Assembly (NCBI RefSeq): GCF_038443385.1 | Contig: NZ_CP151726.1 | Coordinates: forward strand, 1,178,001-1,242,000 | From: Stieleria varia | GTDB lineage: Bacteria > Planctomycetota > Planctomycetia > Pirellulales > Pirellulaceae | Direction of reading: 5' to 3' | Length of the DNA: 64,000 nucleotides | Shown: piece by piece, positions 1-8,675 of the stretch | Layout of the letters: every line of letters starts with the position of its first letter | How positions within the stretch are numbered: the stretch's first letter is position 1 | Program-made: the position numbers and the translations under genes | The notes under the pieces: model-generated | Seen by the model: only the letters and a program-made list of their open reading frames with translations | What the model was told of the DNA's origin: nothing | Database searches by the model: none

Positions 1-275
1 GTGCGTTGCACTATTGCGAACAATTGGCCGAAGAAATCCCGCGTCACCAATTCAAGATTCCTATTCAAGGTGCGATCGGCGGGACGATCATCGCACGAGC
101 AACGATTCAGCCCTACCGCAAGGACGTCACCGCGAAGCTGTACGGGGGCGACGTCACTCGGAAGAAAAAACTGTTGGAGAAACAAAAGAAGGGCAAAGCA
201 AAGATGAAGCAATTCGGCAGCGTCAACATCCCCCAAAAAGCCTTCGTTTCCGTCCTCCGCGCCGACAAAACCTAA
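1..275 (+). CDS. lepA: Elongation factor 4 (LepA), C-terminal fragment
   Basis: Partial gene entering from the left edge; codons are read from base 3 and the stop is TAA at 273-275. The peptide contains [34 protein letters not shown] and [15 protein letters not shown], which match the conserved C-terminal domain of LepA, the ribosome-associated GTPase that back-translocates or remodels stalled ribosomes. The GTPase domains lie outside the window. The last 15 bases of the gene are part of a 41-bp sequence repeated at 1090-1130, so something has been inserted or duplicated directly at the gene's 3' end. Identity rests on the C-terminal domain alone but the motif match is strong. Confidence 0.93.
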   Translation, partial: ALHYCEQLAEEIPRHQFKIPIQGAIGGTIIARATIQPYRKDVTAKLYGGDVTRKKKLLEKQKKGKAKMKQFGSVNIPQKAFVSVLRADKT

Positions 276-301
276 ACGCTACTCTGGAAATTTGACATGG
301 A
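261..301 (+). repeat. Left 41-bp direct repeat spanning the lepA stop
   Basis: This segment is repeated at 1090-1130 with 39 of 41 bases identical; the differences are at 268/1097 and 281/1110. It covers the last codons and stop of lepA and 26 bases beyond. The pair brackets the toxin-antitoxin genes, as attachment sites or an insertion-linked duplication would. Confidence 0.85.
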
Positions 302-429
302 ACCCAAACTGAGGATTCGTCTGACCGGGTGCGCCGACCTTGTTAGAATGGTCCAAGTCAAAGCTCTTTTTCAATCGGCTTGATCGAGAAAATTGAGCAT
401 TACGAACCCAAACAGAAAGAGGGCTTCCG

Positions 430-645
430 ATGATCAGGCAAGACCCGATTCCACTCGAAGACCGAGTGAGTCAGCTAGAGCAAGAGGTCAGACGTTTGAA
501 GTCTCGATTGCCGGATTGCAACGATGAAATGGGATGGTTGGCATCTTTTGACGGAGTTCTAGAAGACGATGCACTGACAGCCGAAGCAGAGCGTCTCGGT
601 AGGGAGTGGCGAAAATCCCAGCAAGACGGGGCTAATGAACCGTAA
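430..645 (+). CDS. Putative antitoxin of a VapBC-like pair
   Basis: A 71-residue acidic protein with a short predicted coiled coil (EDRVSQLEQEVRRLKSRL, residues about 10-27) and no recognised DNA-binding fold. A GAGG ribosome-binding site lies about 7 bases before the ATG. Its TAA stop shares one base with the ATG of the PIN-domain gene that follows (TAATG), the usual translational coupling of toxin-antitoxin pairs. The antitoxin role is inferred from that position and size; the sequence itself is not one of the well-known VapB, Phd or AbrB types. Both genes sit between the 41-bp repeats. Confidence 0.6.
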   Translation: MIRQDPIPLEDRVSQLEQEVRRLKSRLPDCNDEMGWLASFDGVLEDDALTAEAERLGREWRKSQQDGANEP

Positions 646-1076
646 TGTTTATCCTAGACACGGATCATTTGTCGATCATCGAACGACGGACCGGTGATGA
701 ATACGAGCGGATTATCTCGAAGGTCAAGGAGCACGGGGCAGGCAATGTTTTTGTTACCGTCGCCAGCATGCACGAGCAATTCTTGGGATGGCATAACGCG
801 ATTGCGAAGTGCAAGGACGAGGTAGCACGAGTGCAGCCGTACCGCCGACTTGCGGCATTGTCTGCAACGTACCGCCAAAGCCAGATGCTTAGTTGTACGG
901 ATGCTGCTGCTCGAGAATTCCAAAGACTGCGAGGTGAGAAAATCCGCATCGACACGATGGACTTGCGGATTGCTTCGATCGCATTGGTAAATCAAAAGAC
1001 GATTGTCACACGCAATCGTATCGACTACGAAAGAGTCCCGGGATTGCAAGTTGAAGATTGGACGAGTCAGCCATAG
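645..1076 (+). CDS. PIN-domain toxin, VapC-like ribonuclease
   Basis: A 143-residue PIN-domain protein. Acidic positions expected of the Mg-dependent nuclease site are visible: Asp5 and Asp7 in FILDTDHLS, Glu44 in VASMHEQF, the DTMDLRIAS motif near residues 103-111, and the C-terminal TRNRIDYERVPGL typical of VapC-family proteins. VapC enzymes cut tRNA or rRNA and are neutralised by a co-expressed antitoxin, here the overlapping upstream gene. Full length for the family (about 130-145 residues). The RNA target cannot be deduced. Confidence 0.85.
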   Translation: MFILDTDHLSIIERRTGDEYERIISKVKEHGAGNVFVTVASMHEQFLGWHNAIAKCKDEVARVQPYRRLAALSATYRQSQMLSCTDAAAREFQRLRGEKIRIDTMDLRIASIALVNQKTIVTRNRIDYERVPGLQVEDWTSQP

Positions 1077-1089
1077 AGATAAGATTGTC

Positions 1090-1130
1090 GCCGACAGAAC
1101 CTAAACGCTCCTCTGGAAATTTGACATGGA
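1090..1130 (+). repeat. Right 41-bp direct repeat (lepA 3' end copy)
   Basis: Second copy of the sequence at 261-301. It starts 14 bases after the toxin stop codon and carries a copy of the lepA stop context (CCTAAACGCT) but no lepA reading frame upstream of it. Confidence 0.85.
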
Positions 1131-1193
1131 GTATCCATTCGCCGGTTTTGTTCCTCCATTTGGGAGATACGCCGAAGGCGTTTAACATCATAG

Positions 1194-1242
1194 CCCAGGG
1201 TAAGGTTCCCACGAGTGCAACGAGTGGGACCGCCACCCTGGG
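1194..1242. repeat. Intergenic hairpin
   Basis: Outer arms CCCAGGGT (1194-1201) and ACCCTGGG (1235-1242) enclose an inner inverted repeat TCCCAC / GTGGGA. There is no T-run, so it is more likely a dispersed intergenic repeat than a terminator. The rest of 1131-1313 shows no gene. Confidence 0.55.
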
Positions 1243-1313
1243 TTCAAAACTCGTCGCCGGTTCTGTAGTGCGGCCGAATTCGAAACCAGTATCACGCAAC
1301 GAATCTCCGAACG

Positions 1314-1595
1314 ATGTCCCATCAAGATGCCCTCAGTAGCCCTGGCTCGAACCCACCCGAGGCTCCCGTCACACCGGACTTGGCGTTGGTGCGAACCGAT
1401 TTGGCCAACGAGCGTACCTTGCTTGCGTATGGACGCACCGCGTTGATGATCATCGGCACGGGATTTTCGTTGATTCAATTTCTTGAGCCCACACCGGGGT
1501 TGCTGATCGGCGGTTGGACATTGATCGGATTGGGGGGAGTGCTGGGGTTGGTCGGAATTCATCGATTCACCTCGTTGCGTCGGCGGCTTCACTAG
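1314..1595 (+). CDS. DUF202 family small membrane protein
   Basis: A 93-residue protein with the DUF202 (YidH-type) signature LVRTDLANERTLLAYGRTAL (about residues 25-44) followed by two hydrophobic helices (about 41-58 and 64-83) and a basic end, RRRLH. DUF202 proteins are inner-membrane proteins of unknown function. The TAG stop codon lies inside the start of the dispersed repeat that follows (CTAGCG...), so that repeat supplies the gene's end. Confidence 0.8.
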   Translation: MSHQDALSSPGSNPPEAPVTPDLALVRTDLANERTLLAYGRTALMIIGTGFSLIQFLEPTPGLLIGGWTLIGLGGVLGLVGIHRFTSLRRRLH

Positions 1596-1716
1596 CGGGC
1601 TGTTGATTAAGTGAGCCGCGACGCGTAAGCGGCCGGGCCTACCGTATTGCCCGGTGCCTGACGGCCCACGGCTCACCCTTGCGTTCCCAATTTCGATGAA
1701 ATCAACAGGCCACTAG
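1592..1716. repeat. Nested inverted-repeat element (CTAGCG/GTGAGCCG family, copy A)
   Basis: Begins CTAGCGGGCTGTTGATT and contains GTGAGCCG (1611-1618) facing CGGCTCAC (1669-1676); GGCTGTTGATT on the left faces AATCAACAGGC (1700-1710) on the right. A related element with the same 5' end and the same inner arms lies at 29041-29157. It looks like a non-autonomous dispersed repeat. Confidence 0.65.
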
Positions 1717-2050
1717 CGGGGCGGAGTTGTCGATCCGGCAAGCCGAGCTTTTTCGACACTTCTCGCTGATCGCCACCCCGCAGAACGCTCGTTCCCAGGT
1801 TCGCGCCTGGAAACGCACTGTCATGGAGGCTCTGCCTCGCGAAAATCAGCGTGGCTTAGAAAATGTCAGCAGATCGGCAGGCAGGAGCCTGCTGATCATT
1901 GGGTTCCCAGGTAGGAGCCTGAGAACCAGTGGTGGCAATCAGCGAAAAGTGTCGCTTTTTCCAGTGAATTCTGGTGGCTTTGCCTCGTGTTTTACGCGAT
2001 TTCCGTGTTCCGCCGCTGGCTCGGCTGTCAACAAACGCTAGCCCGACGCC
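1717..2050. other. Intergenic repeat-like stretch without a gene
   Basis: About 330 bases with degenerate short motifs (for example AGGCAGGAGCCTGCTGATC and CCAGGTAGGAGCCTG) resembling dispersed planctomycete spacer repeats. No credible coding frame or known RNA was recognised. A possible -10 box TATACT lies at 2051-2056, just before folE. Confidence 0.4.
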
Positions 2051-2101
2051 TATACTCGGATGCCCCTGGCGAGCCCCCTTTTTTGCAAGAGAACGATTGA
2101 C

Positions 2102-2812
2102 GTGAGTTTCGAAGATACCCCTGTCGCACACCATTCCAGCGAAGCAACCGCGATGAATTTGCCCGAAAGTGTCTCCAGTGGCGGATCACGTTGCGATGTG
2201 GAGGCGCCCATTCACGTTGACCCGAACGAGCCTCGAAACGAACGCGTTGATCTGAAACGGATCGAAGCCGCGGTGCGTGTCATCTTGGACGCTGTGGGAG
2301 AAAACCCTGATCGAGAAGGACTACTGGAGACGCCTGCACGCGTCGCCAGAATGTACGCAGAGATGTTCGCGGGGCTGCACAGCGATCCTGGTCGTCACTT
2401 GGCCAAGGTTTTCACCGAGCAGTACGACGAAATCGTTTTGGTCCGCGACATCAGTTTCTGCAGCATGTGTGAGCATCACTTGCTACCGTTTACAGGACGT
2501 GCCCATATCGCGTACTTGCCCAGCGGCAAGGTCGTCGGGTTGAGCAAGTTGGCTCGGGTGGTCGAGGAAGTCGCTCGTCGTCCACAGGTACAGGAACGCT
2601 TGACCCAGACGGTTGCCGATTTGATCGAGGATCGTTTGTCGGCTCGCGGTGTTGCCGTGGTGGTCGAATCGACGCACAGTTGTATGACCATGCGTGGCGT
2701 CCGCAAGCCCGGCAGCATGTGCTTGACCAGTGCCATGCGGGGGACTTTTCGAACGGATAGCAAGAGCCGCGCCGAAGTGTTGAATTTGATCAATCGGCAC
2801 ACGACCGGTTGA
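2102..2812 (+). CDS. folE: GTP cyclohydrolase I
   Basis: Converts GTP to 7,8-dihydroneopterin triphosphate, the first step of folate and pterin synthesis. Zinc ligands and active-site residues are visible in [12 protein letters not shown] and [12 protein letters not shown]; the N-terminal part contains [17 protein letters not shown]. The conserved domain starts near base 2240, so the first ~45 residues are a non-conserved extension. GTG at 2102 is chosen because a TATACT box sits at 2051 and AGAGAA precedes the GTG; ATG at 2060 or 2152 are alternatives. The next gene's ATG follows 32 bases after the stop, suggesting one transcript with the oxidase and moaDE genes. Confidence 0.93.
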   Translation: MSFEDTPVAHHSSEATAMNLPESVSSGGSRCDVEAPIHVDPNEPRNERVDLKRIEAAVRVILDAVGENPDREGLLETPARVARMYAEMFAGLHSDPGRHLAKVFTEQYDEIVLVRDISFCSMCEHHLLPFTGRAHIAYLPSGKVVGLSKLARVVEEVARRPQVQERLTQTVADLIEDRLSARGVAVVVESTHSCMTMRGVRKPGSMCLTSAMRGTFRTDSKSRAEVLNLINRHTTG

Positions 2813-2844
2813 CTTGGTTGCCGTTTGCGATCGAAATACACTCT

Positions 2845-5835
2845 ATGGAGATTGATCGGCAACGGGTTCAAGACGACTTGCGGGGAATCGTACGCGGCGA
2901 CGTGATGTGCGATCGCGTTTCCGCGCAGATCTACGCGTCGGACGCCAGCATCTATCAGATGACGCCCATCGGCGTCGTCCGGCCACAGACCGCATCCGAT
3001 GTCATTGCGGTGATGGAGTATGCCGACCAGCATGACTTGGCGATCCATGCCCGAGGTGGCGGGAGCGGTTCGGCGGGGGAATCCATCGGCCGCGGACTGG
3101 TCATGGATTTCTCGCGATACATGCGTCGCATCGATGCATCCTCTGACGGCGCTCTGGTGACGTTGCAAAGCGGCTCGACGCTTGCCGAGTTGAATCGCAA
3201 TGTCGCCAAGCATGGTCGATGGTTTGGCCCGGACCCGATGACACGCAGCATCACGACGATCGGTGGCGTGTTGTCGACCAATGCATCAGGGAGTCATTTT
3301 CTGAGAAGCGGTTCGGCACGCGATGCGATCTCGTCCATGCGAGTCGTGACCGCGGATGGAAATCTATTGGATCTGTCGGTACACCGCGTCGATGAACCGG
3401 GGCCGGCCGGTCGGCTCGCCCGCGGATTGCTGGAAATCCGAAATCAGTACCGTGAGCAAATCGAAGCCCAGTCGACGATGCCCGCGTGTCGAGGCGGCTA
3501 CCGCCTGGACGGTTTGTTCGGCGAAGACACCACGGGGCATGGAGTCACCGTGGATTTGGCCAAGTTCATGGTGGGAACCCAAGGCACATTGGCATTGATC
3601 GTTGACGCAACGGTGCGCACCGAATTGATTCCCAAGCATCGTGGCGTGCTGTTGCTGTTCTTCCATCGCTTGGAGTTTGCCGCTCGGTGTGCCGTTCGCG
3701 CCTTGGAACATGGCTTGGTCGCCTGTGACATGATGGACCGACGGCTGTTGGAGATCGCACGTGAAACGGAGTCCCGTTTTGCCTCGATCCTGCCGCGGGA
3801 AACCGAAGCGATGTTGCTGATTGAATTGCAAGGTGAATCCCTCGCCGACTTGAACGATCGCCTGGCGTTGGTCCAACGCGATTTGTCGACCGGCCCCGAC
3901 GCGGCGTTCGCCAGCACGGCAACGACCGAGCAGTCACAGCGAGATATGTTTTGGGCGTTGTGTCGACGAGCGATCCCGCGTCTGGCACGGGTCAAAGGCG
4001 CTGGCGCGCCGGTTCCATTCACCGAAGACATCGCGGTGCCACCAGAGAAACTGCCAAGGATGCTGACGGAGATTCAGGACACGCTGAAAAAGAACCAAAC
4101 AACGGCAACGATCTTTGCGCACGCCGGTCACGGCCAATTGCATGTTCGCCCCTTCCTGAACTTGAGAGACCCTGAGGACCACAAACTGTTGGTGACGCTC
4201 TCTCAGCAGATCGCAGAAGTGGTCTGGCGATCAGGCGGACACATCGGGGGTGAGCATGCGACCGGGCTGAGTCGCAGCTATTTGATGCCCAAACAGTTTG
4301 ACGAGTTTTGGCCGGCAATGGGCCAGATCAAACGATTGTTCGACCCACAGCATCGACTTAACCCCGGAAAGCTTTTTGGAGCCGTGCTGCAACGGCCCAA
4401 CGAAAACCTGCGACCGTTGGAGCGAACGATCGAAATCTCCGCCGACAGCCGCGTGATCACCAAAGCCCATGAATCGGTGATTCAAGCATCACGGTTGACA
4501 GGTCGCAACGTGCCTCAGCTACCCGTGTTGCAGAGCTGGCCGCCCAACGCACCGATCAGTCGACAAACCGAATCCTGCAACGGGTGCGCTCGATGTCGTA
4601 CCACGACCGACTCTGAACGCATGTGCCCGGTGTTTCGTGCGACGCGTCGCGAGGAGGCGTCGCCACGCGCCAAGGCGAACTTGTTGCGGGGCGTGCTGAG
4701 CGGACAGATTCCGATCGAAGATCTGGCCGGCGCGAGGGCCAAGGAGTTTGCAGACCTTTGTTTCAATTGCCACCAATGTCGTGTGGAGTGTCCAGCGAAC
4801 GTCGACATTCCCAAGATCGTTGGTGAGCTAAAGGCGCAGTATGTTGCCACCAACGGGTTGCCATTCTCGGATCAGTTGATCGGACGTATCGACACCGTTG
4901 CTGCGATCGGCTCGCGTCTGCCTTGGATCTCCAATCTGGTGATCCGAAATTCCGCCATGCGATGGCTCGCGGAAAAGCTGTTGGGTTTGTCCGCTGCTCG
5001 AGAGTTGCCGCCGCTGGTCGGTGAAACATTCATCCGCCACGCCGCTAAACGACGGTGGACCAAATCGCTACCGCACGGCGGCACCAAAGTCGTCTATTTT
5101 GTGGACCACTATGCCAATTACCACGATCCGGACATCGGCCGCGCCTTTGCTGAGATCCTGCAGCAAAACGGGATCGGACTGTATGTCCCGACATCGCAAG
5201 CCAACAGTGGGATGCCACGGATCACGGCGGGCGACCTCAAGGGCGCTCGAAAGATCGCACGCCGAAACGTACGCTTGCTGTCCGACGCCGTTCGGCAAGG
5301 ATACACCGTCGTCGCCACCGAACCGGCGGCAGCTCTGTGTCTAAAACACGAGTACCCCAATTTGCTCGATGACGAAGACGCTCATGTGGTCGCCAAGAAT
5401 TCGCACGAAGCGTGCCAGTTCCTGTGGTCGCTGCATGAGAACGAGCGGCTCAACTTGGATTTTCACGATGTCGATACGACGGTCGCCTACCACCAGCCCT
5501 GTCATCTGCGTGTCTTGGATCCGACGCAATCGAGCACCAAGCTGCTGGGTTTGATTCCCGGCCTGGGTGTGGAAACGATCCGAGGTGGCTGCACCGGAAT
5601 GGCGGGCACCTGGGGCTTGCAACGCAAGAACTATCGAAATAGCTTGCGAATCGGATGGCCGATGATCTCGGCAGTGCGAAATTCACCGGTCCAGACTGCC
5701 TGTACCGAGTGCAGCGCGTGCAAGATGCAGATCGAACACGGCAGCGGCCGAGACACGCTGCATCCACTGAAGCTGCTTGCCTATGCGTACGGTCGCTTTC
5801 CTAAAATCGAAACCATGCTGATGCCGAGCGAATGA
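2845..5835 (+). CDS. FAD-linked oxidase fused to Fe-S (CCG) domains, YdiJ-like
   Basis: A 996-residue two-part enzyme. The N-terminal half is an FAD-binding PCMH domain (ARGGGSGSAGESIGRG; TTIGGVLSTNASGSHF) plus an FAD-oxidase C-terminal domain. The second half has two 4Fe-4S motifs, CNGCARCRTTTDSERMCP (about residues 578-595) and CFNCHQCRVECP (about 638-649), then CCG cysteine-rich domains (HQPCHLRV; CTECSACKMQIEHG). This architecture and length match YdiJ-type D-2-hydroxyacid (D-2-hydroxyglutarate or D-lactate) dehydrogenases that pass electrons to a membrane acceptor. The substrate is not known from sequence. ATG 2845 is preferred over the upstream TTG that overlaps folE. Its stop overlaps moaD by ATGA. 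Confidence 0.85.
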   Translation: MEIDRQRVQDDLRGIVRGDVMCDRVSAQIYASDASIYQMTPIGVVRPQTASDVIAVMEYADQHDLAIHARGGGSGSAGESIGRGLVMDFSRYMRRIDASSDGALVTLQSGSTLAELNRNVAKHGRWFGPDPMTRSITTIGGVLSTNASGSHFLRSGSARDAISSMRVVTADGNLLDLSVHRVDEPGPAGRLARGLLEIRNQYREQIEAQSTMPACRGGYRLDGLFGEDTTGHGVTVDLAKFMVGTQGTLALIVDATVRTELIPKHRGVLLLFFHRLEFAARCAVRALEHGLVACDMMDRRLLEIARETESRFASILPRETEAMLLIELQGESLADLNDRLALVQRDLSTGPDAAFASTATTEQSQRDMFWALCRRAIPRLARVKGAGAPVPFTEDIAVPPEKLPRMLTEIQDTLKKNQTTATIFAHAGHGQLHVRPFLNLRDPEDHKLLVTLSQQIAEVVWRSGGHIGGEHATGLSRSYLMPKQFDEFWPAMGQIKRLFDPQHRLNPGKLFGAVLQRPNENLRPLERTIEISADSRVITKAHESVIQASRLTGRNVPQLPVLQSWPPNAPISRQTESCNGCARCRTTTDSERMCPVFRATRREEASPRAKANLLRGVLSGQIPIEDLAGARAKEFADLCFNCHQCRVECPANVDIPKIVGELKAQYVATNGLPFSDQLIGRIDTVAAIGSRLPWISNLVIRNSAMRWLAEKLLGLSAARELPPLVGETFIRHAAKRRWTKSLPHGGTKVVYFVDHYANYHDPDIGRAFAEILQQNGIGLYVPTSQANSGMPRITAGDLKGARKIARRNVRLLSDAVRQGYTVVATEPAAALCLKHEYPNLLDDEDAHVVAKNSHEACQFLWSLHENERLNLDFHDVDTTVAYHQPCHLRVLDPTQSSTKLLGLIPGLGVETIRGGCTGMAGTWGLQRKNYRNSLRIGWPMISAVRNSPVQTACTECSACKMQIEHGSGRDTLHPLKLLAYAYGRFPKIETMLMPSE

Positions 5836-6083
5836 TGCGTTTGCGAGTGCTCCTGTTTGCAGCCGTCCGCCAATCCGCTCAACAAGATTGGATCGATGTC
5901 GACGTCGCCGAGGATTCTCCCGTCGCCGGCGACGTGCTGGCCGCGGTCGCAGATCAACTGCCCGCGATCGCTCCATTGATTCCTAGCTGCCGATTGGCCG
6001 TGGACGACAGCTACGTCGGCAACAACACGCCAATAGACGATACGTCGATCATCGCGTTGATTCCCCCAACAAGTGGCGGATGA
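5832..6083 (+). CDS. moaD: Molybdopterin synthase small subunit
   Basis: An 83-residue ubiquitin-like protein of the MoaD/ThiS family ending in the diagnostic Gly-Gly (PPTSGG), which is thiocarboxylated and donates sulfur to precursor Z in molybdenum cofactor synthesis. The start MRLRVLLFAAVRQ is typical of MoaD. It overlaps the oxidase stop by 4 bases and the moaE start by 4 bases, so translation is probably coupled. moaA, moaC and moeB are not in this window. Confidence 0.92.
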   Translation: MMRLRVLLFAAVRQSAQQDWIDVDVAEDSPVAGDVLAAVADQLPAIAPLIPSCRLAVDDSYVGNNTPIDDTSIIALIPPTSGG

Positions 6084-6562
6084 TGGACAATATCAATCGA
6101 ACGTTCGTGCAATTGGTGCAGACTCCGATTCGCATGGAGCCACTGCTGCCTTTGCTGGACGATCCCGACTGCGGAGCGCAAAGTTGGTTTCACGGCGTGA
6201 CCCGTCGCACCACGATGGTCGACGCCCCATCGCAATCCGAACCGGGCTCGCGTTCGCAGTGCCAAATCACCGAGACGTTGTTCTACGAGTCGCATCAGAC
6301 GATGGCGTTGAAGCAGTTGCATGAGTTGGCCGACAACGCGTTGCAACGATTTGGGCTTTCTCGGATCGTCATCGTCCATCGCTTGGGTGAGGTCCCCATC
6401 GGAGAGGCCAGCGTGGTTATCGGATGCTGCAGCGCGCACCGCCGAAACAGCTTTGACGCGTTGCCTTGGATGATGGACGAGTTGAAATCCAATGTCGCCA
6501 TTTGGAAGCAAGAGCGTTTGCAGGATGGCTCCACGCTTTGGGTTCATCCCACTACACCATGA
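6080..6562 (+). CDS. moaE: Molybdopterin synthase catalytic subunit
   Basis: A 160-residue MoaE homologue. The signature VIVHRLGEVPIGEASVVI, then SAHRRNSFDALPWMMDELK and AIWKQE carry the conserved His/Arg and Lys residues that bind precursor Z and the MoaD tail. It forms the 2:2 complex with MoaD that inserts both dithiolene sulfurs of molybdopterin. Start overlaps moaD by 4 bases and the stop overlaps the cysteine desulfurase ATG by 4 bases. Confidence 0.92.
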   Translation: MMDNINRTFVQLVQTPIRMEPLLPLLDDPDCGAQSWFHGVTRRTTMVDAPSQSEPGSRSQCQITETLFYESHQTMALKQLHELADNALQRFGLSRIVIVHRLGEVPIGEASVVIGCCSAHRRNSFDALPWMMDELKSNVAIWKQERLQDGSTLWVHPTTP

Positions 6563-7761
6563 AAGACGAACACGCATCCGAAACAAGCGGCGATGCGGAC
6601 ACCAACCGAGGACGCCGGATCTACTTGGACCACGCCGCCACGTCGTGGCCCAAGCCAAATCAATGCATCGAAGCGATGATCGATTTCATTCGCGAATGTG
6701 GCGCCGCATCGGGTCGGGGTGCGTATGCAAACTCTGTTCGGGCAACCGCGATCGTCGATTCCTTGCGTCGAGAGATCGCACGTTGGTTGGGCGTTTCGTC
6801 ACCACGGGACATTTCCTTTCATGCCAACGGAACCGCGGCAATCAACGCCGCGTTGGGCGGCTTGCTGAGAGTCGGCGACCACGTCGTCACCACCGGGGCC
6901 GATCACAACAGTGTGTTGCGTCCACTGCATGCAATGGCTGGGTCGTCGCTGATCGATTGGACGATTGTTGACTGCGATCGATCGGGGCGTGTGTCACCGG
7001 ACGATGTCTTGGCGGCCGTGACTGACCGAACGCGAATGGTCGCGGTGACGCACGCGGCCAACGTCACCGGTACGGTTCAGCCGATTTCAGAAATCGGCCA
7101 GCGGATCGCCGATCATCCCGCGATCTACTTTTGCGACGCCGCCCAAACCTTTGGTTACTTGCCGATCAACGTCCGCGAGATGGGAATCGATGTGCTCGCC
7201 GCGCCAGGACACAAAGGTGCGTTGGGGCCGTTAGGGACAGGCTTTCTGTATCTCGCAGAGAAACTGCACAGTGAAATCCGGCCGACAATCCTTGGCGGCA
7301 CCGGTTCGGCATCGGAATCACTGGACATGCCAAGCAACTATCCAGACAAACTGGAATCGGGCAATCTGAATGTTCCCGCGTTGGCCGGTTGGCTGGCGGC
7401 GATGCGAGCGATGGGATCACCCGACGCGCAATCGGTGTTGAAACTGAAAACGATTGCGGCGCGGCTGCATGCCGGTTTGCGATCGATCGATACGATTGAT
7501 GTTATGGGCGATGAATCATCACTGCCGATCGCCAGCATCGTCATGCAATCACTCGCACCACACGACCTGGCCTCCATCCTGGACGCGGAATACGGAATCG
7601 AAACGCGATCAGGATTTCATTGTGCGGCAAGAATCCATCATGCGTTGGGCAGCGAAGACGGGGGAACCCTGCGGATCAGCGGCGGGCATGGCACAACGGC
7701 CGAGGAAATCGACGCTTTGATCGCAGCGATTCGCGAGATCAGCGATCAAGTCAACGGCTGA
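6559..7761 (+). CDS. Cysteine desulfurase-like class V aminotransferase
   Basis: A 400-residue PLP enzyme of the NifS/SufS superfamily, most like the 'cysteine desulfurase family protein' group. IYLDHAATSWPKP opens the domain; the PLP lysine is in APGHKGALGPLG, the PLP-binding Asp/Gln in FCDAAQTFG, and the catalytic cysteine probably in SGFHCAARIHH. The ATG at 6559 overlaps the moaE stop (ATGA). Being the last gene of a moaD-moaE unit suggests that it mobilises sulfur for the MoaD thiocarboxylate; this is inference, since general Fe-S or tRNA thiolation roles are also possible. Its 3' end overlaps convergent tmk by 16 bases. Confidence 0.85.
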   Translation: MKDEHASETSGDADTNRGRRIYLDHAATSWPKPNQCIEAMIDFIRECGAASGRGAYANSVRATAIVDSLRREIARWLGVSSPRDISFHANGTAAINAALGGLLRVGDHVVTTGADHNSVLRPLHAMAGSSLIDWTIVDCDRSGRVSPDDVLAAVTDRTRMVAVTHAANVTGTVQPISEIGQRIADHPAIYFCDAAQTFGYLPINVREMGIDVLAAPGHKGALGPLGTGFLYLAEKLHSEIRPTILGGTGSASESLDMPSNYPDKLESGNLNVPALAGWLAAMRAMGSPDAQSVLKLKTIAARLHAGLRSIDTIDVMGDESSLPIASIVMQSLAPHDLASILDAEYGIETRSGFHCAARIHHALGSEDGGTLRISGGHGTTAEEIDALIAAIREISDQVNG

Positions 7762-8396
7762 TCATTGTTTGCCGCCTGGTAGCGATTCAAGAACTCGTCG
7801 ACTTGTCTGCGAATCTCGGATGCCACCGAGCCAATGTCTTGCTCCGCATCGATGACCATCGTCTCGGGGCTGCTGTGGGGCAGCTGCTGCAAGAATGCTT
7901 GGCGGACTGATTCCATGTAGCCCGTCCCGCGTGATTCCATACGATCGGTGGGCCCGGTGATTCGTTGCATCGACGTGGCGGCGGACAAGTCCAACAGAAT
8001 CGTCAAGTCGGGGATCAGACCGTTGTTGGCTAGTCGGCCCAACTGCCACAAGTCGGTCGGCGCGATGGCCTGCTTTTCAGAATCGCCGATGCTCTGATAG
8101 ACAACCGTGGAGAGCAGGAAGCGATCTGAGATCACCACTTTGCCGAGGGCCAGCGCCGGTCGGATGATCGTCTCGACCATCTCGCATCGACTGGCCATGA
8201 ACAACATCGCTTCGGTACGGCGATGCATCGTCAAATCGGAATCCAGCAGCAGGGATCGCAAGCGGGCTCCGATCTCGGTGCTGCCGGGGTCTCGGACCGT
8301 GACGACTTGATGTCCGGCATTTTCCAAGTGCGACTGCAGAGAGGCAATCTGAGTGGACTTGCCCACTCCGTCGATACCGTCCAAGGTGATGAACAT
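7746..8396 (-). CDS. tmk: Thymidylate kinase
   Basis: Phosphorylates dTMP to dTDP. A 216-residue protein beginning with MFITLDGIDGVGKSTQ (P-loop), with the DR motif ISDRFLLSTVVYQ and the LID-type segment TDRMESRGTGYME. Length and order match bacterial Tmk. It is convergent with, and overlaps by 16 bases, the cysteine desulfurase gene. Confidence 0.93.
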   Translation of the reverse strand: MFITLDGIDGVGKSTQIASLQSHLENAGHQVVTVRDPGSTEIGARLRSLLLDSDLTMHRRTEAMLFMASRCEMVETIIRPALALGKVVISDRFLLSTVVYQSIGDSEKQAIAPTDLWQLGRLANNGLIPDLTILLDLSAATSMQRITGPTDRMESRGTGYMESVRQAFLQQLPHSSPETMVIDAEQDIGSVASEIRRQVDEFLNRYQAANNDQPLT

Positions 8397-8429
8397 TCGG
8401 GCTCAATTTCCTTCTGATCAGCGGATCCG

Positions 8430-8456
8430 CTGGCGGATTGCCGCCAGTTTTTTTGG
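8430..8456 (+). terminator. Terminator-like hairpin with T-run
   Basis: Perfect stem CTGGCGG / CCGCCAG (8430-8436 and 8441-8447) with a four-base loop, followed by TTTTTTT. It faces the + strand, yet the nearest + strand gene ends 670 bases upstream, so what it terminates is unclear. The rest of 8397-8660 shows no gene. Confidence 0.5.
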
Positions 8457-8675
8457 TTTTTTGGGCGGCCAGTGGAGAACCGTAGGAGTGGCAATAGAGT
8501 GCAAAATCCTAGTGTTTTGGGCCCCCGAGGGCACAATTTGGGCGGCTGGCGAACACTCGTTCAGGTGGCAGGCATGAGTATCTTGGCAGGAAATGTTTGC
8601 CCTAGCGAACCCAAAAGGGTAGGATCTCGTCCACTAGTCTAGCGTAACGGAATTCTCTTTTCTGTGGAGTGGCAG

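Noticed and set aside
2476..3213. Open frame of 245 codons on the minus strand over folE and the oxidase
   Set aside because: It lies wholly opposite two well-conserved genes, has no recognisable motif, and its open length follows from the codon bias of the genes on the other strand.
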